DNA of 6,544 nucleotides, taken from the NCBI RefSeq assembly GCF_047971885.1, contig NZ_JBKEAE010000159.1, positions 1 to 6,544 on the forward strand, given 5' to 3'. This document shows, piece by piece, positions 1 to 6,414 of this stretch (position 1 is its first letter; each line of letters starts with the position of its first letter). The notes under the pieces are model-generated. The model had not been told where the DNA came from, searched no databases, and saw only the letters and a program-made list of their open reading frames with translations. This DNA is from Tropicimonas sp047971885. Lineage in GTDB: Bacteria; Pseudomonadota; Alphaproteobacteria; Rhodobacterales; Rhodobacteraceae. A program made the translations under genes and the position numbers.

Positions 1-635
1 CCCGTGTTTCCTTGTCGATCGGCCTCGTCGGGGTGTTCCTGAGTCTCGTTCTCGGGGTGCTGAGAGGCGGCATCTCCGGCTTCTTCGGCGGCGCGGTCGA
101 TACCGCGATTCAGCGCGTGATCGAGTTCCTGCGTTCGATCCCGACAATCCCGCTGTGGATGGGCCTTGCGGCGGCCATCCCGCTGTCATGGCCACCGATC
201 CGGGTCTATTTCATGATCACGATCATCGTGTCGCTGATCGGCTGGACCGGGCTGGCCCGCGAGGTCCGTGGCAAGTTCCTGGCGCTGCGGAACGAGGATT
301 TTGTCATCGCCGCGCGGCTCGATGGGATGAGCGAGATCGGTATCATCCTCGATCATCTCGTTCCCTCCTTCCTGTCGCACATCATCGCTGTCGTGACGCT
401 CTCGGTTCCGGTGATGATCCTGTCGGAAACGGCGCTGTCATTCCTTGGTATCGGCCTTCAGCCGCCTGTTATTTCCTGGGGTGTACTGCTTCAGGAGGCC
501 CAGAATATCCGCGCTGTGAGCCAGGCGCCGTGGCTCCTGTTCACGCCGGCATGCGCAATCGTGATCGCGGTGCTCGCCCTCAACTTCCTTGGCGACGGCT
601 TGCGCGACGCCGCAGATCCCTACGGAAAGGTCTGA
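1..635 (+). CDS. ABC transporter permease, DppC/OppC type (5' end outside window)
   Basis: Inner-membrane permease subunit of a peptide/nickel-family (Dpp/Opp) ABC importer. The reading frame is already open at the left edge (R-V-S-L-S-I-G-L), which is the usual context before the first conserved membrane segment. The TTG at 12 is therefore probably internal, and about 80-100 N-terminal residues lie outside the window. Counting from 12, hydrophobic segments lie near residues 3-20, 46-58, 66-80, 121-140 and 174-193. The EAA loop that docks on the ATPase is at about 93-118 (FVIAARLDG...HLVPS). The C-terminus ends with the family-typical NFLGDGLRDAADP. The stop is 3 nt before the ATPase start, so the two are co-transcribed. 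The substrate cannot be read from the permease, but the dehydratase neighbours point to a sugar acid or an oligosaccharide containing one rather than a peptide. Confidence 0.93.
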   Translation, partial: RVSLSIGLVGVFLSLVLGVLRGGISGFFGGAVDTAIQRVIEFLRSIPTIPLWMGLAAAIPLSWPPIRVYFMITIIVSLIGWTGLAREVRGKFLALRNEDFVIAARLDGMSEIGIILDHLVPSFLSHIIAVVTLSVPVMILSETALSFLGIGLQPPVISWGVLLQEAQNIRAVSQAPWLLFTPACAIVIAVLALNFLGDGLRDAADPYGKV

Positions 636-638
636 GTC

Positions 639-2303
639 ATGGAACCAATCCTCAGGGTCCGGAACCTGACCACTGTCTTCCCGACGCGGACGGGGGATTT
701 CACGGCAGTCGATGACGTGTCTTTCGATCTCGCACCGGGCAAGACGCTCTGTGTTGTCGGTGAGAGCGGCTCGGGCAAGTCGGTTACGGCGCGATCGATC
801 CTTCAGATCGTGGACAAGCCCGGAAAGATCACTGGCGGGCGTATCCTGCTCACGCGGAACGGACAGGAAATCGATCTTGCCGGACTTCCGCCGCGCGGCC
901 GTGAAATCCGCAGCGTTCGCGGCAAGGACATTGCCATGATCTTTCAGGAGCCGATGTCTTCTCTCTCGCCGGTGCATACCATCGGCTTGCAGATCGGGGA
1001 GGCGCTGAAGGTTCATTTCGGAACCCCGAAGATCGAACGCCGAGAGCGGGTGATCGAACTGCTGCGGCAGGTTGAAATCCCGGACCCGGAGACGGCAATC
1101 GATCGCTATGTCTTCGAATATTCAGGCGGTATGCGGCAACGCGCGATGATTGCCATGGCGCTGGCATGCAATCCGCGAATCCTGATCGCGGACGAGCCGA
1201 CGACGGCGCTGGACGTTACCACGCAGGCGGAAATCCTCGACCTGATCGGCCGTCTTCAGAAGAGCCACGGCATGGCGGTGATGTTCATCACACACGACAT
1301 GGGGGTGGTCGCCGAAATCGCCGATGACGTTCTGGTAATGTATCGCGGCAAGGTTATGGAATGCGGGCCGGTAGAGCAGATTTTTCACGATCCCCACAAC
1401 GAATATACAAAAATGCTGATCGGTTCGGTCAATAAGCTGGAGTCCCGGGCCGAGGCGTTGGAGAATCGCGTTCCAGCCACGCCGTTGCCGCTTCTGCAGG
1501 TGGACGGTCTGACGATGCGCTTCGGCACAAAGGCGGCCGTTTTGGATGTCAGCCTGGTGCTCAACGACGGTGAGACGCTGGGTATCGTTGGCGAAAGCGG
1601 ATCGGGCAAGACCACAATGGGGCGCTGCCTGCTGCGCATTTATGAACCCGATGCCGGGACCATCGCTTTCCGGCGCGAGGACGGGTCGGTGGTGGACGTG
1701 GCAAAGGCGTCCGCTTCCGAGTTGAAATCGATCCGGCGCGATATCCGGATGATTTTCCAGGATCCGGTGGGCTCGCTCAACCCGCGAAAGACAATCGGCC
1801 AGATCGTGGCCGAGCCACTGCGGCTTGCGAAATTCGGCACAGCGGCGCAGATCGACGAGAAGGTAGTCGAACTCATGCGGCAGGTTGGCCTGCCGCCCGA
1901 GTGGCGCGAGCGCTTTCCGCATGCGCTCTCGGGCGGGCAGCGGCAGCGGATCGGCATTGCCCGTGCCATTGCGGTGAAACCGAGACTGATTGTTGCCGAC
2001 GAGGCGACCTCGGCGCTCGATGTGTCCCTGCGCAGCCAGATGCTGGATCTGCTGGTGCAGCTTCAGGAAGATCTCGGGCTGTCTTTTGTCTTCATCAGCC
2101 ACGACATGTCGGTGATCCGCTATATCTGCGACAGGGTCGCCGTCATGTACCGGGGCAGGGTGGTTGAAACCGGCCCGACCGATCAGATCATCAACGCGCC
2201 GCAGCATCCCTATACCCTGGCGCTCCTGTCGGCCATTCCGCACCCCGATCCGCGCGCGCGGCGCATCCAGAACAGGGTGCGCTACGTACCCGAGGAGGCA
2301 TAG
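639..2303 (+). CDS. Fused dual-domain ABC transporter ATPase (DppD-DppF type)
   Basis: Cytoplasmic energy-coupling subunit with both nucleotide-binding domains in one 554-residue chain, as in GsiA or YejF; many Dpp/Opp systems use two separate proteins. Domain 1 has Walker A GESGSGKS at 41-48, Q-loop IFQEP at 101-105, signature YSGGMRQR at 161-168, Walker B plus catalytic Glu ILIADEPTTALD at 181-192 and switch His219. Domain 2 has GESGSGKTT at 318-326, IFQDP at 372-376, LSGGQRQR at 430-437, LIVADEATSALD at 450-461 and His488. Both sites look catalytically complete; domain 2 has Ala where the usual Pro sits in DEPTSALD. Each half ends with the oligopeptide-family tail (HNEYTKMLIGSV near 252-264, QHPYTLALLSAIP near 522-534). 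A plausible ribosome site GGAAAGG lies at 624-630. The TAG stop directly abuts the next gene. Confidence 0.96.
   Translation: MEPILRVRNLTTVFPTRTGDFTAVDDVSFDLAPGKTLCVVGESGSGKSVTARSILQIVDKPGKITGGRILLTRNGQEIDLAGLPPRGREIRSVRGKDIAMIFQEPMSSLSPVHTIGLQIGEALKVHFGTPKIERRERVIELLRQVEIPDPETAIDRYVFEYSGGMRQRAMIAMALACNPRILIADEPTTALDVTTQAEILDLIGRLQKSHGMAVMFITHDMGVVAEIADDVLVMYRGKVMECGPVEQIFHDPHNEYTKMLIGSVNKLESRAEALENRVPATPLPLLQVDGLTMRFGTKAAVLDVSLVLNDGETLGIVGESGSGKTTMGRCLLRIYEPDAGTIAFRREDGSVVDVAKASASELKSIRRDIRMIFQDPVGSLNPRKTIGQIVAEPLRLAKFGTAAQIDEKVVELMRQVGLPPEWRERFPHALSGGQRQRIGIARAIAVKPRLIVADEATSALDVSLRSQMLDLLVQLQEDLGLSFVFISHDMSVIRYICDRVAVMYRGRVVETGPTDQIINAPQHPYTLALLSAIPHPDPRARRIQNRVRYVPEEA
2292..2298 (+). promoter_or_regulatory. 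Ribosome binding site for the TTG-started mannonate dehydratase
   Basis: GAGGAGG lies inside the last codons of the ABC ATPase gene, 5 nt before the TTG at 2304. It decides the start. The family begins M-K-I at exactly this point, no ATG is nearby in frame, and the upstream stop TAG (2301-2303) immediately precedes the TTG, which implies translational coupling. Confidence 0.8.
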
Positions 2304-3512
2304 TTGAAAATCACCGATATCCGCATTTTCGTGACCTGTCCGGGTCGCAACTTCGTCACTGTCAAGATCTATACCGACGAGGGTCTGACGGGTGTTGGCG
2401 ATGCCACGCTGAACGGGCGTGAACTGGCCGTCGCTTCCTATCTGAAAGACCATGTCGCGCCCTGCCTGATCGGGCGGGATGCGCTGTGCTCGGAAGACAT
2501 CTGGCACTACCTGTACCGCGGGGCCTACTGGCGCAGGGGACCTGTCACGATGGCGTCTATCGCCGGAATCGACACTGCGCTGTGGGACATCCGGGCAAAG
2601 GCCGCGGGCATGCCGCTTTATCAGCTACTGGGGGGGGCGAGCCGCGATCGGGTCCTGTGCTACACCCATGCTCAGGGGACGGGGATTTCCGAGGCGGTGG
2701 TTGCCGTGGGGGCGAGGATCGACGAGGGATACCTGGCAATCCGGGCACAGGTGGGCATTCCGGGCCTGCCGGACATCTATGGCACCGGTGTCAGCGGGCT
2801 GACCAACACGGCGTCAGACAATGCCACGCCTCGTGAAGAGATGTGGTCGACCTCGAAATACCTGCCACGCATTCCCAGGCTGTTCGAGGCATTGCGTGCT
2901 GCCCATGGGGAGGAGGTCCATCTGCTGCACGACGTCCATCACCGGCTGTCCCCCATCGAGGCGGCGCGACTCGGCAAGGATCTTGAACCGTTTCGTCTTT
3001 TCTGGCTCGAAGATGCCGTGCCGGCTGAGAACCAGGAAGGATTCCGGGTTGTCCGGCAGCACACCACAACCCCGCTGGCCGTCGGGGAGGTGTTCAACAC
3101 CGTCTGGGATGCCAAGCTGCTGATCGAGGAGCAACTGATCGACTTTATCCGCACGACCTGCGTGCATGCCGGCGGGCCGACGGCCCTGCGCCGGATTATG
3201 GATTTCGCCGGGCTCCACCACGTCCGGACTGCCTGTCATGGCGCTGCGGACATGTCGCCGATCTGTCTGGGCGCGAACCTGCACCTGGACCTGTGGGTGC
3301 CGAACTTCGGCATACAGGAATACTCGGGCTACACCGAAGAAATGCTGTCGCTCTTCCCGCATGCCTGGAGTTTCTCCGGGGGCTATCTGCACCCCGGGGA
3401 GGCTCATGGTCACGGCGTCGATTTCGATGAAAGCCACGCCGACGAATACCCGTATCAACCCGCCTATCTGCCGGTGAACCGGCTGGAAGACGGCACGCTC
3501 TGGCACTGGTAA
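2304..3512 (+). CDS. manD: D-mannonate dehydratase (ManD/RspA family, enolase superfamily)
   Basis: Mg2+-dependent cytoplasmic enzyme converting D-mannonate to 2-keto-3-deoxy-D-gluconate. Its 402 residues match the usual ManD length, and the family N-terminus (CPGRNFVTVKI, GDATLNGRELAVASYL) and RGAYWRRGPVTM are present. Known active-site positions fall at the standard numbering: Asn37, His122, Arg147, Tyr159 (catalytic with His212), metal ligands Asp210, Glu236 and Glu262, then His312 and Glu339, with a C-terminal Trp402. After His312 it reads HGA, with Ala at 314. From memory, this is the type found in efficient mannonate dehydratases, whereas the weakly active, gluconate-using group has HGP. 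The start is TTG with a good ribosome site inside the upstream gene. A run of eight G at 2630-2637 leaves the frame intact. It sits in the operon between the transporter ATPase and a second dehydratase. I am very sure of the family and fairly sure of the substrate. Confidence 0.95.
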   Translation: MKITDIRIFVTCPGRNFVTVKIYTDEGLTGVGDATLNGRELAVASYLKDHVAPCLIGRDALCSEDIWHYLYRGAYWRRGPVTMASIAGIDTALWDIRAKAAGMPLYQLLGGASRDRVLCYTHAQGTGISEAVVAVGARIDEGYLAIRAQVGIPGLPDIYGTGVSGLTNTASDNATPREEMWSTSKYLPRIPRLFEALRAAHGEEVHLLHDVHHRLSPIEAARLGKDLEPFRLFWLEDAVPAENQEGFRVVRQHTTTPLAVGEVFNTVWDAKLLIEEQLIDFIRTTCVHAGGPTALRRIMDFAGLHHVRTACHGAADMSPICLGANLHLDLWVPNFGIQEYSGYTEEMLSLFPHAWSFSGGYLHPGEAHGHGVDFDESHADEYPYQPAYLPVNRLEDGTLWHW

Positions 3513-3516
3513 TACA

Positions 3517-4671
3517 ATGAAAATCACCAAAATCCGCTCGTTCCCGGTAAAAGTTGGTATCCGCAACCAGTTGATCGTAAAGGTCGAAACCGACGAGGGA
3601 ATCCACGGCTGGGGCGAAAGCGGCCTGTCGGGCCGCGAGATGGCGGTGGCCGGGGCGCTGGAGCACTACGCGAAATTCCTTGAAGGCCGCGATCCGTTCG
3701 CCATCGGTGCGCTCTGGCAGGAGATGTATCGCAGCCAGTATTTCGAGGGCGGGCGCGTTCTCACTGCGGCAATCTCGGCACTGGATATCGCGTTCCATGA
3801 CATCAAGGGCAAGGCCCTGGGGGTGCCTGTTTGCGATCTGCTCGGCGGCCGCCACCGTGATCGCATCGCCACATTTGCCACAACCTTCGCGCCCCCCGGA
3901 CCCGCGATGTTGGATCAGGCGCGATTGCTTGTCGAGCACGGCTGGAATGCGATCAGGCTTTCGCCTTCCGGGCATGAGAACAAGGAAACGTATGAGCCAC
4001 GCGAGCACATCGCGGAAAGTGCGGAATGGTGCGTGAAGGCCCGCGAGGCGCTGGGGTCTGCCGTGGTTTTGGGCATCGACTACCATCACCGGTTGACGGT
4101 GGCCGAAGCCGCGAGCTTCTGTCAGCGAATGCCATCGGGAACGCTCGACTTCATCGAGGAACCGATCCGCGACGAGAGCCCGGGCGCCTATGAGGCCCTG
4201 CGACGGATGACCGACGTTCCCTTCGCCATCGGCGAGGAATTCGCCTCCAAATGGCAATTCCTGCCTTTCATCGAACGCGACATCCACCAGTTCAACCGCA
4301 TTGACATCTGCAATGTCGGCGGACTCACCGAGGCGATGAAGGTCGCGGGATGGTCCGAGGCGCACTACGTCGACATGATGCCCCACAATCCGCTCGGTCC
4401 TGTCTGCACCGCCGCCACCGTTCATTTTGCCGCCGCCGTCCCGAATTTCTCGTGGCTTGAAACGCGTGCCAGCCCGGCTGAGACTCATCTTGGCTTCGAT
4501 GACAGCGCACTGTTTCCCATCCAGTGCCGGCTAGAGGGGGCGATGATTCCGGTGCCGGATGGCCCGGGGCTTGGAATCGAGGTGGACGAGGTCGCGCTGA
4601 CGCACCGGGAGTTCGAATTCTGGGAAGCTCCCCATCTGCGCCGTCGCGACGGGTCGTATACCAACTGGTGA
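3517..4671 (+). CDS. dgoD: D-galactonate dehydratase-like enzyme (DgoD-like, MR/MLE family)
   Basis: Mandelate-racemase-type acid-sugar dehydratase of 384 residues; E. coli DgoD has 382. By comparison with DgoD it keeps metal ligands Asp188 (GIDYHHR), Glu214 (FIEEP) and Glu240 (AIGEE). It also keeps His190, the Asp263 of DICNVGG and His290 of MPHNPLGP, which form the base/acid set. All are shifted by about five from DgoD numbering. The expected reaction is D-galactonate to 2-keto-3-deoxy-D-galactonate, but the 20s-50s specificity loops (GESGLSGREMAV) differ from DgoD, so a related aldonate (for example a pentonate or another hexonate) is possible. The ATG lies 4 nt after the manD stop. I see no good Shine-Dalgarno in front of it, so it is probably coupled to manD translation. 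It appears to be the last gene of the operon. The family is certain; the symbol is tentative. Confidence 0.85.
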   Translation: MKITKIRSFPVKVGIRNQLIVKVETDEGIHGWGESGLSGREMAVAGALEHYAKFLEGRDPFAIGALWQEMYRSQYFEGGRVLTAAISALDIAFHDIKGKALGVPVCDLLGGRHRDRIATFATTFAPPGPAMLDQARLLVEHGWNAIRLSPSGHENKETYEPREHIAESAEWCVKAREALGSAVVLGIDYHHRLTVAEAASFCQRMPSGTLDFIEEPIRDESPGAYEALRRMTDVPFAIGEEFASKWQFLPFIERDIHQFNRIDICNVGGLTEAMKVAGWSEAHYVDMMPHNPLGPVCTAATVHFAAAVPNFSWLETRASPAETHLGFDDSALFPIQCRLEGAMIPVPDGPGLGIEVDEVALTHREFEFWEAPHLRRRDGSYTNW

Positions 4672-4700
4672 CGGATAAAGCGCCGTTATCAGGATATCCG
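4672..4700 (+). terminator. Weak inverted repeat after the dehydratase operon, possible terminator
   Basis: CGGATA at 4672-4677 and TATCCG at 4695-4700 are perfect inverted copies directly after the stop codon. An alternative smaller stem, GATAA/TTATC, lies inside. The stem is short, the loop long and no T-run follows, so this is not a convincing Rho-independent terminator. It is recorded because it is the only structure I see at the operon end. From here to 4854 (183 bp) I recognise no gene, RNA or repeat. Confidence 0.2.
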
Positions 4701-4818
4701 AACATCGCATGATTTCTGAACCAGACGACGCCAGGGCAGTTCGTCCCGCACCCGATGTTTGTGGTTGTGATTGTAACCTTCGACGCGGGAGGGCGAAGAA
4801 GGTCAGGGGAATCGCGGG

Positions 4819-5148
4819 TTAACGCCTCATCAAAGGGTCGAGGTTTCCGCCCGTGTAGGCGATGTTTTCCGCCACTGTCAGGTGCGGATAAAGCGCGTAG
4901 GACTGGAATACCATGGCGATGCCGCGCTTCGATGCCTTGGTATCGGTCACGTCCTGCCCTTCGATCTCGAGGCTGCCGGACGTGATGTCTTCCAGCCCGG
5001 CGATGCAACGCAGGAGGGTAGACTTGCCGCACCCAGAGGGGCCGACGAAGACCACGAATTCACCGGCCTCTATCGACAGGTCGATGCCATGCAGGACGGC
5101 ATGACTCCCGTAGGATTTCGTCAGCGCCCTTGCAATGAGTTCGGCCAT
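4819..5148 (-). pseudogene. Truncated MalK/UgpC-type sugar ABC transporter ATPase (N-terminal third only)
   Basis: The first ~98 residues are a normal carbohydrate-importer ATPase N-terminus, with Walker A GPSGCGKST (36-44) and Q-loop FQSYALYPHLTVAENIAY (81-98). Homology stops abruptly at codon 98 (about 4855). The frame then runs 11 unrelated residues to a TAA at 4819. The signature motif, Walker B, H-loop and the regulatory C-terminal domain are all missing; family members are about 350-370 residues, so this cannot be a working ATPase. The start is well supported: AGGAGGAGG at 5155-5163, read on the - strand, sits 6 nt before the ATG. It follows the isomerase remnant after 21 nt, so the two were once one operon, transcribed toward the intact dehydratase operon. 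It is a different transporter class from the Dpp-type system on the left. Confidence 0.88.
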
Positions 5149-5154
5149 TGCTCC

Positions 5155-5163
5155 CCTCCTCCT
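5155..5163 (-). promoter_or_regulatory. Strong ribosome binding site of the truncated ATPase
   Basis: AGGAGGAGG on the - strand, 6 nt upstream of the ATG at 5148, in the 21-nt gap after the isomerase stop. It confirms the gene start, although the gene itself is broken. Confidence 0.7.
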
Positions 5164-5169
5164 GTCGGA

Positions 5170-5713
5170 TCAGCCTTGCCCGTTCAGGCTGGCGAAGACG
5201 CCGGGCAGACCGGCGATGGTGCCATGCGCGGGCTGATATTCCAGGCCGACCAGCCCACGATATCCGTGCCCGAACAGCCAGCGCAGCCGCGCGGCGAGGT
5301 CGATTTCACCGAGCCCGGGGTCGTTGCGGCCCGGATGATCGGCAACATGGGCATGAAAAACCCTGCTCACTTGACCGGCCAGAACGGTCTCGGTGGACTC
5401 GCCCATGACGGCGGAATGATAGAGATCGTAAACGATACCGATCTCGGGCTGTCCGACCTCTTCCACGATGTCCAGCGTCTCGGCGGTGGAGGGGAGCAGA
5501 TAGCCGGGATGGTCGATCCGGGTGTTGAGCGGCTCCACTCCCAGCCGGACACCGCTGCCCTCGAGCCGTTCGGCCGCCTTGCGCAGACAGGCGACAAGCG
5601 CCGCCCGCTGATCGGCCCGTGGCACACCGGGCAACTCCGGACCGGCCTGGGCGATGAGCAGCGGCGCGCCAAGTCTTTGCGCCGTGGCGATCGAATCGGA
5701 AAGACCATTCAGG
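5170..5713 (-). pseudogene. Hydroxypyruvate isomerase-like TIM-barrel protein, N-terminus lost
   Basis: About 180 C-terminal residues of a sugar phosphate isomerase/epimerase-fold (AP endonuclease family 2) protein, closest in look to hydroxypyruvate isomerase (hydroxypyruvate to tartronate semialdehyde). Visible motifs in order are AQRLGAP..AQAGPELPGVPRADQR, VEPLNTR, DHPGYLL, VYDLYH, HAHVADHPGR, GEIDLAA and GLEYQPA. The expected metal ligands (Glu of VEPLN near 5533-5535, Asp of YDLYH, His of HVAD, Glu of GLEYQ) are all present. The family is about 260 residues, so roughly the first 80 are absent. Upstream of about 5713 the reading frame continues without a stop into insertion-sequence DNA, giving an artificial 304-codon frame up to 6084 with a GTG at its head. 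That upstream part is not isomerase. It sits 21 nt before the truncated sugar ABC ATPase, as remains of one operon. Function is presumed lost with the first barrel strands. Confidence 0.87.
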
Positions 5714-6351
5714 ATGGGCACCGCGATCAGCGATGGCATCGTGGCATTTGCGCGTGTCGTAGGCGCCATCCGTCGTGACGCTGCCGATCTCCTGGTCCTC
5801 CGGGATCTGGCTGAGCAGATCGGGCAGGACGGGTGCATCGCCGATGTGACTCCCGGTGATCTCGACAGCCCGGATCTCCAGCGTTTCCTCGTCGATCCCG
5901 AGGTGGATCTTGCGCCAGACCCGCCGTTTGGGACCGCCATGCTTGCGGGCATGCCAATCGCCTTCGCCTTCGACCTTGATCCCGGTGCTGTCGATGAGCA
6001 GGTGCAGCGGGCCCCTGAGCCGCGATACGGGATGTTCACCACCAGCGCCTTCTGGCGACGGGAAAGGGTGCTGAAGTCAGGCACACTTCAGTCGAGGCCA
6101 ACCAGCCGCAGCAGGCTCTCGATGAACCCGGTCGTCTGCCGGAGCGCCATGCCGAACAGCACCTTCATCGTCAGGCACGACTGGATGGCGGCGTCGCTGC
6201 AGGTCTGCTGGCGGCCACGCCGGCCTGTCGGCGCGGCATCCCAGTTCATCGCGGGATCGAACCAGATCGTCAGCGAGCCCCGGCGCTTGAGCGCTTCATT
6301 GTAGGCTGGCCAGTTTCTGGTCCTGTAGGTCGTGGGTGTAGGTCTGCTCAT
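5714..6351 (-). pseudogene. IS5-family transposase, broken three ways
   Basis: Starts at the ATG at 6351 with the family N-terminus (MSRPTPTTYRTRNWPAYNEA) and runs 87 codons to TGA at 6088-6090. The family reads LVGLDWSVPDFSTLSRRQ, so a Trp codon TGG has become TGA; VPDFSTLSRRQKALVVNIPYRGS follows in the same frame. A one-base loss near 6011-6016 (the run GGGCCCC on the + strand) then shifts the frame. In the next frame the protein resumes as GPLHLLIDSTG (first catalytic Asp), KHGGPKRRVWRKIHLGID, GSHIGDAPVLPDLLSQIPED and TDGAYDTRKCHDAIADRGAH (second catalytic Asp), ending at about 5714. The region with the third acidic residue and the C-terminus is absent. Dead gene; I am very sure of the family. 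It may still be complemented in trans by intact copies elsewhere. Confidence 0.9.
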
Positions 6352-6365
6352 GCAGCCCAGCTACC

Positions 6366-6399
6366 ATGCTGGATTCACAAGATGAATCCCTCACAGCAT
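6366..6399. repeat. Interrupted hairpin in the IS leader
   Basis: GGATTCA (6371-6377) and TGAATCC (6383-6389) form a perfect 7-bp stem with a 5-nt loop. It is flanked by ATGCT (6366-6370) and AGCAT (6395-6399), which extend the stem after a one-sided 5-nt bulge. It lies between the terminal repeat and the transposase start. In other IS elements (IS10, IS50), outside-in transcripts fold so as to block transposase translation; a similar role here is inference. Confidence 0.5.
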
Positions 6400-6414
6400 T
6401 TGTGCAACAGAGCC
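6399..6414 (-). repeat. Terminal inverted repeat of the IS5-family element
   Basis: The sequence on the - strand begins GGCTCTGTTGCACAAA, the kind of terminus seen in IS5-family elements. Immediately outside it (6415) a TrbI reading frame begins with family-typical PQG, which supports 6414 as the true outer edge. The partner repeat is missing. Confidence 0.75.

Larger units (their letters stand above)
5714..6414 (-). mobile_element. Degenerate half of an IS5-family insertion sequence
   Basis: One end of the element is intact. Its terminal sequence, read on the - strand, is GGCTCTGTTGCACAAA (6399-6414), followed by a leader and the start of the transposase. The other end is missing: transposase homology stops at about 5714, where hydroxypyruvate isomerase sequence begins. 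No second terminal repeat appears elsewhere in the window, so the target-site duplication cannot be examined. The - strand orientation runs away from the trbI fragment that begins immediately outside the terminus. With a nonsense codon, a frameshift and the C-terminal loss, the element cannot move by itself. Confidence 0.88.

Noticed and set aside
1986..2021. Second ATPase domain with DEATSALD instead of DEPTSALD
   Set aside because: The Walker B Asp and catalytic Glu are present; the Pro-to-Ala change is a tolerated family variant and not evidence of inactivation.
1122..2507. 461-codon - strand frame opposite the ABC ATPase
   Set aside because: Antisense frames of this length are common in GC-rich genes; the + strand has complete Walker, signature and H-loop motifs twice.
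2630..2637. Run of eight G inside the mannonate dehydratase as a possible phase-variation tract
   Set aside because: The reading frame and family sequence (YQLLGG) are intact across it, and there is no sign of switching.
4700..4854. Possible integrase or IS remnant on the - strand (a stretch reading VEGYNHNHKHRVRDELPWR)
   Set aside because: A faint resemblance to tails of IS3-type integrases, but too short and without catalytic residues or terminal repeats, so no call is made.
4325..5032. 235-codon - strand frame overlapping the second dehydratase and the ATPase remnant
   Set aside because: It overlaps well-supported genes in other frames and its sequence is arginine/proline-rich shadow-like, with no domain I recognise.
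5654..6304. 216-codon open frame on the + strand through the IS
   Set aside because: It is the antisense shadow of the transposase; the - strand carries clear IS5-family protein motifs.
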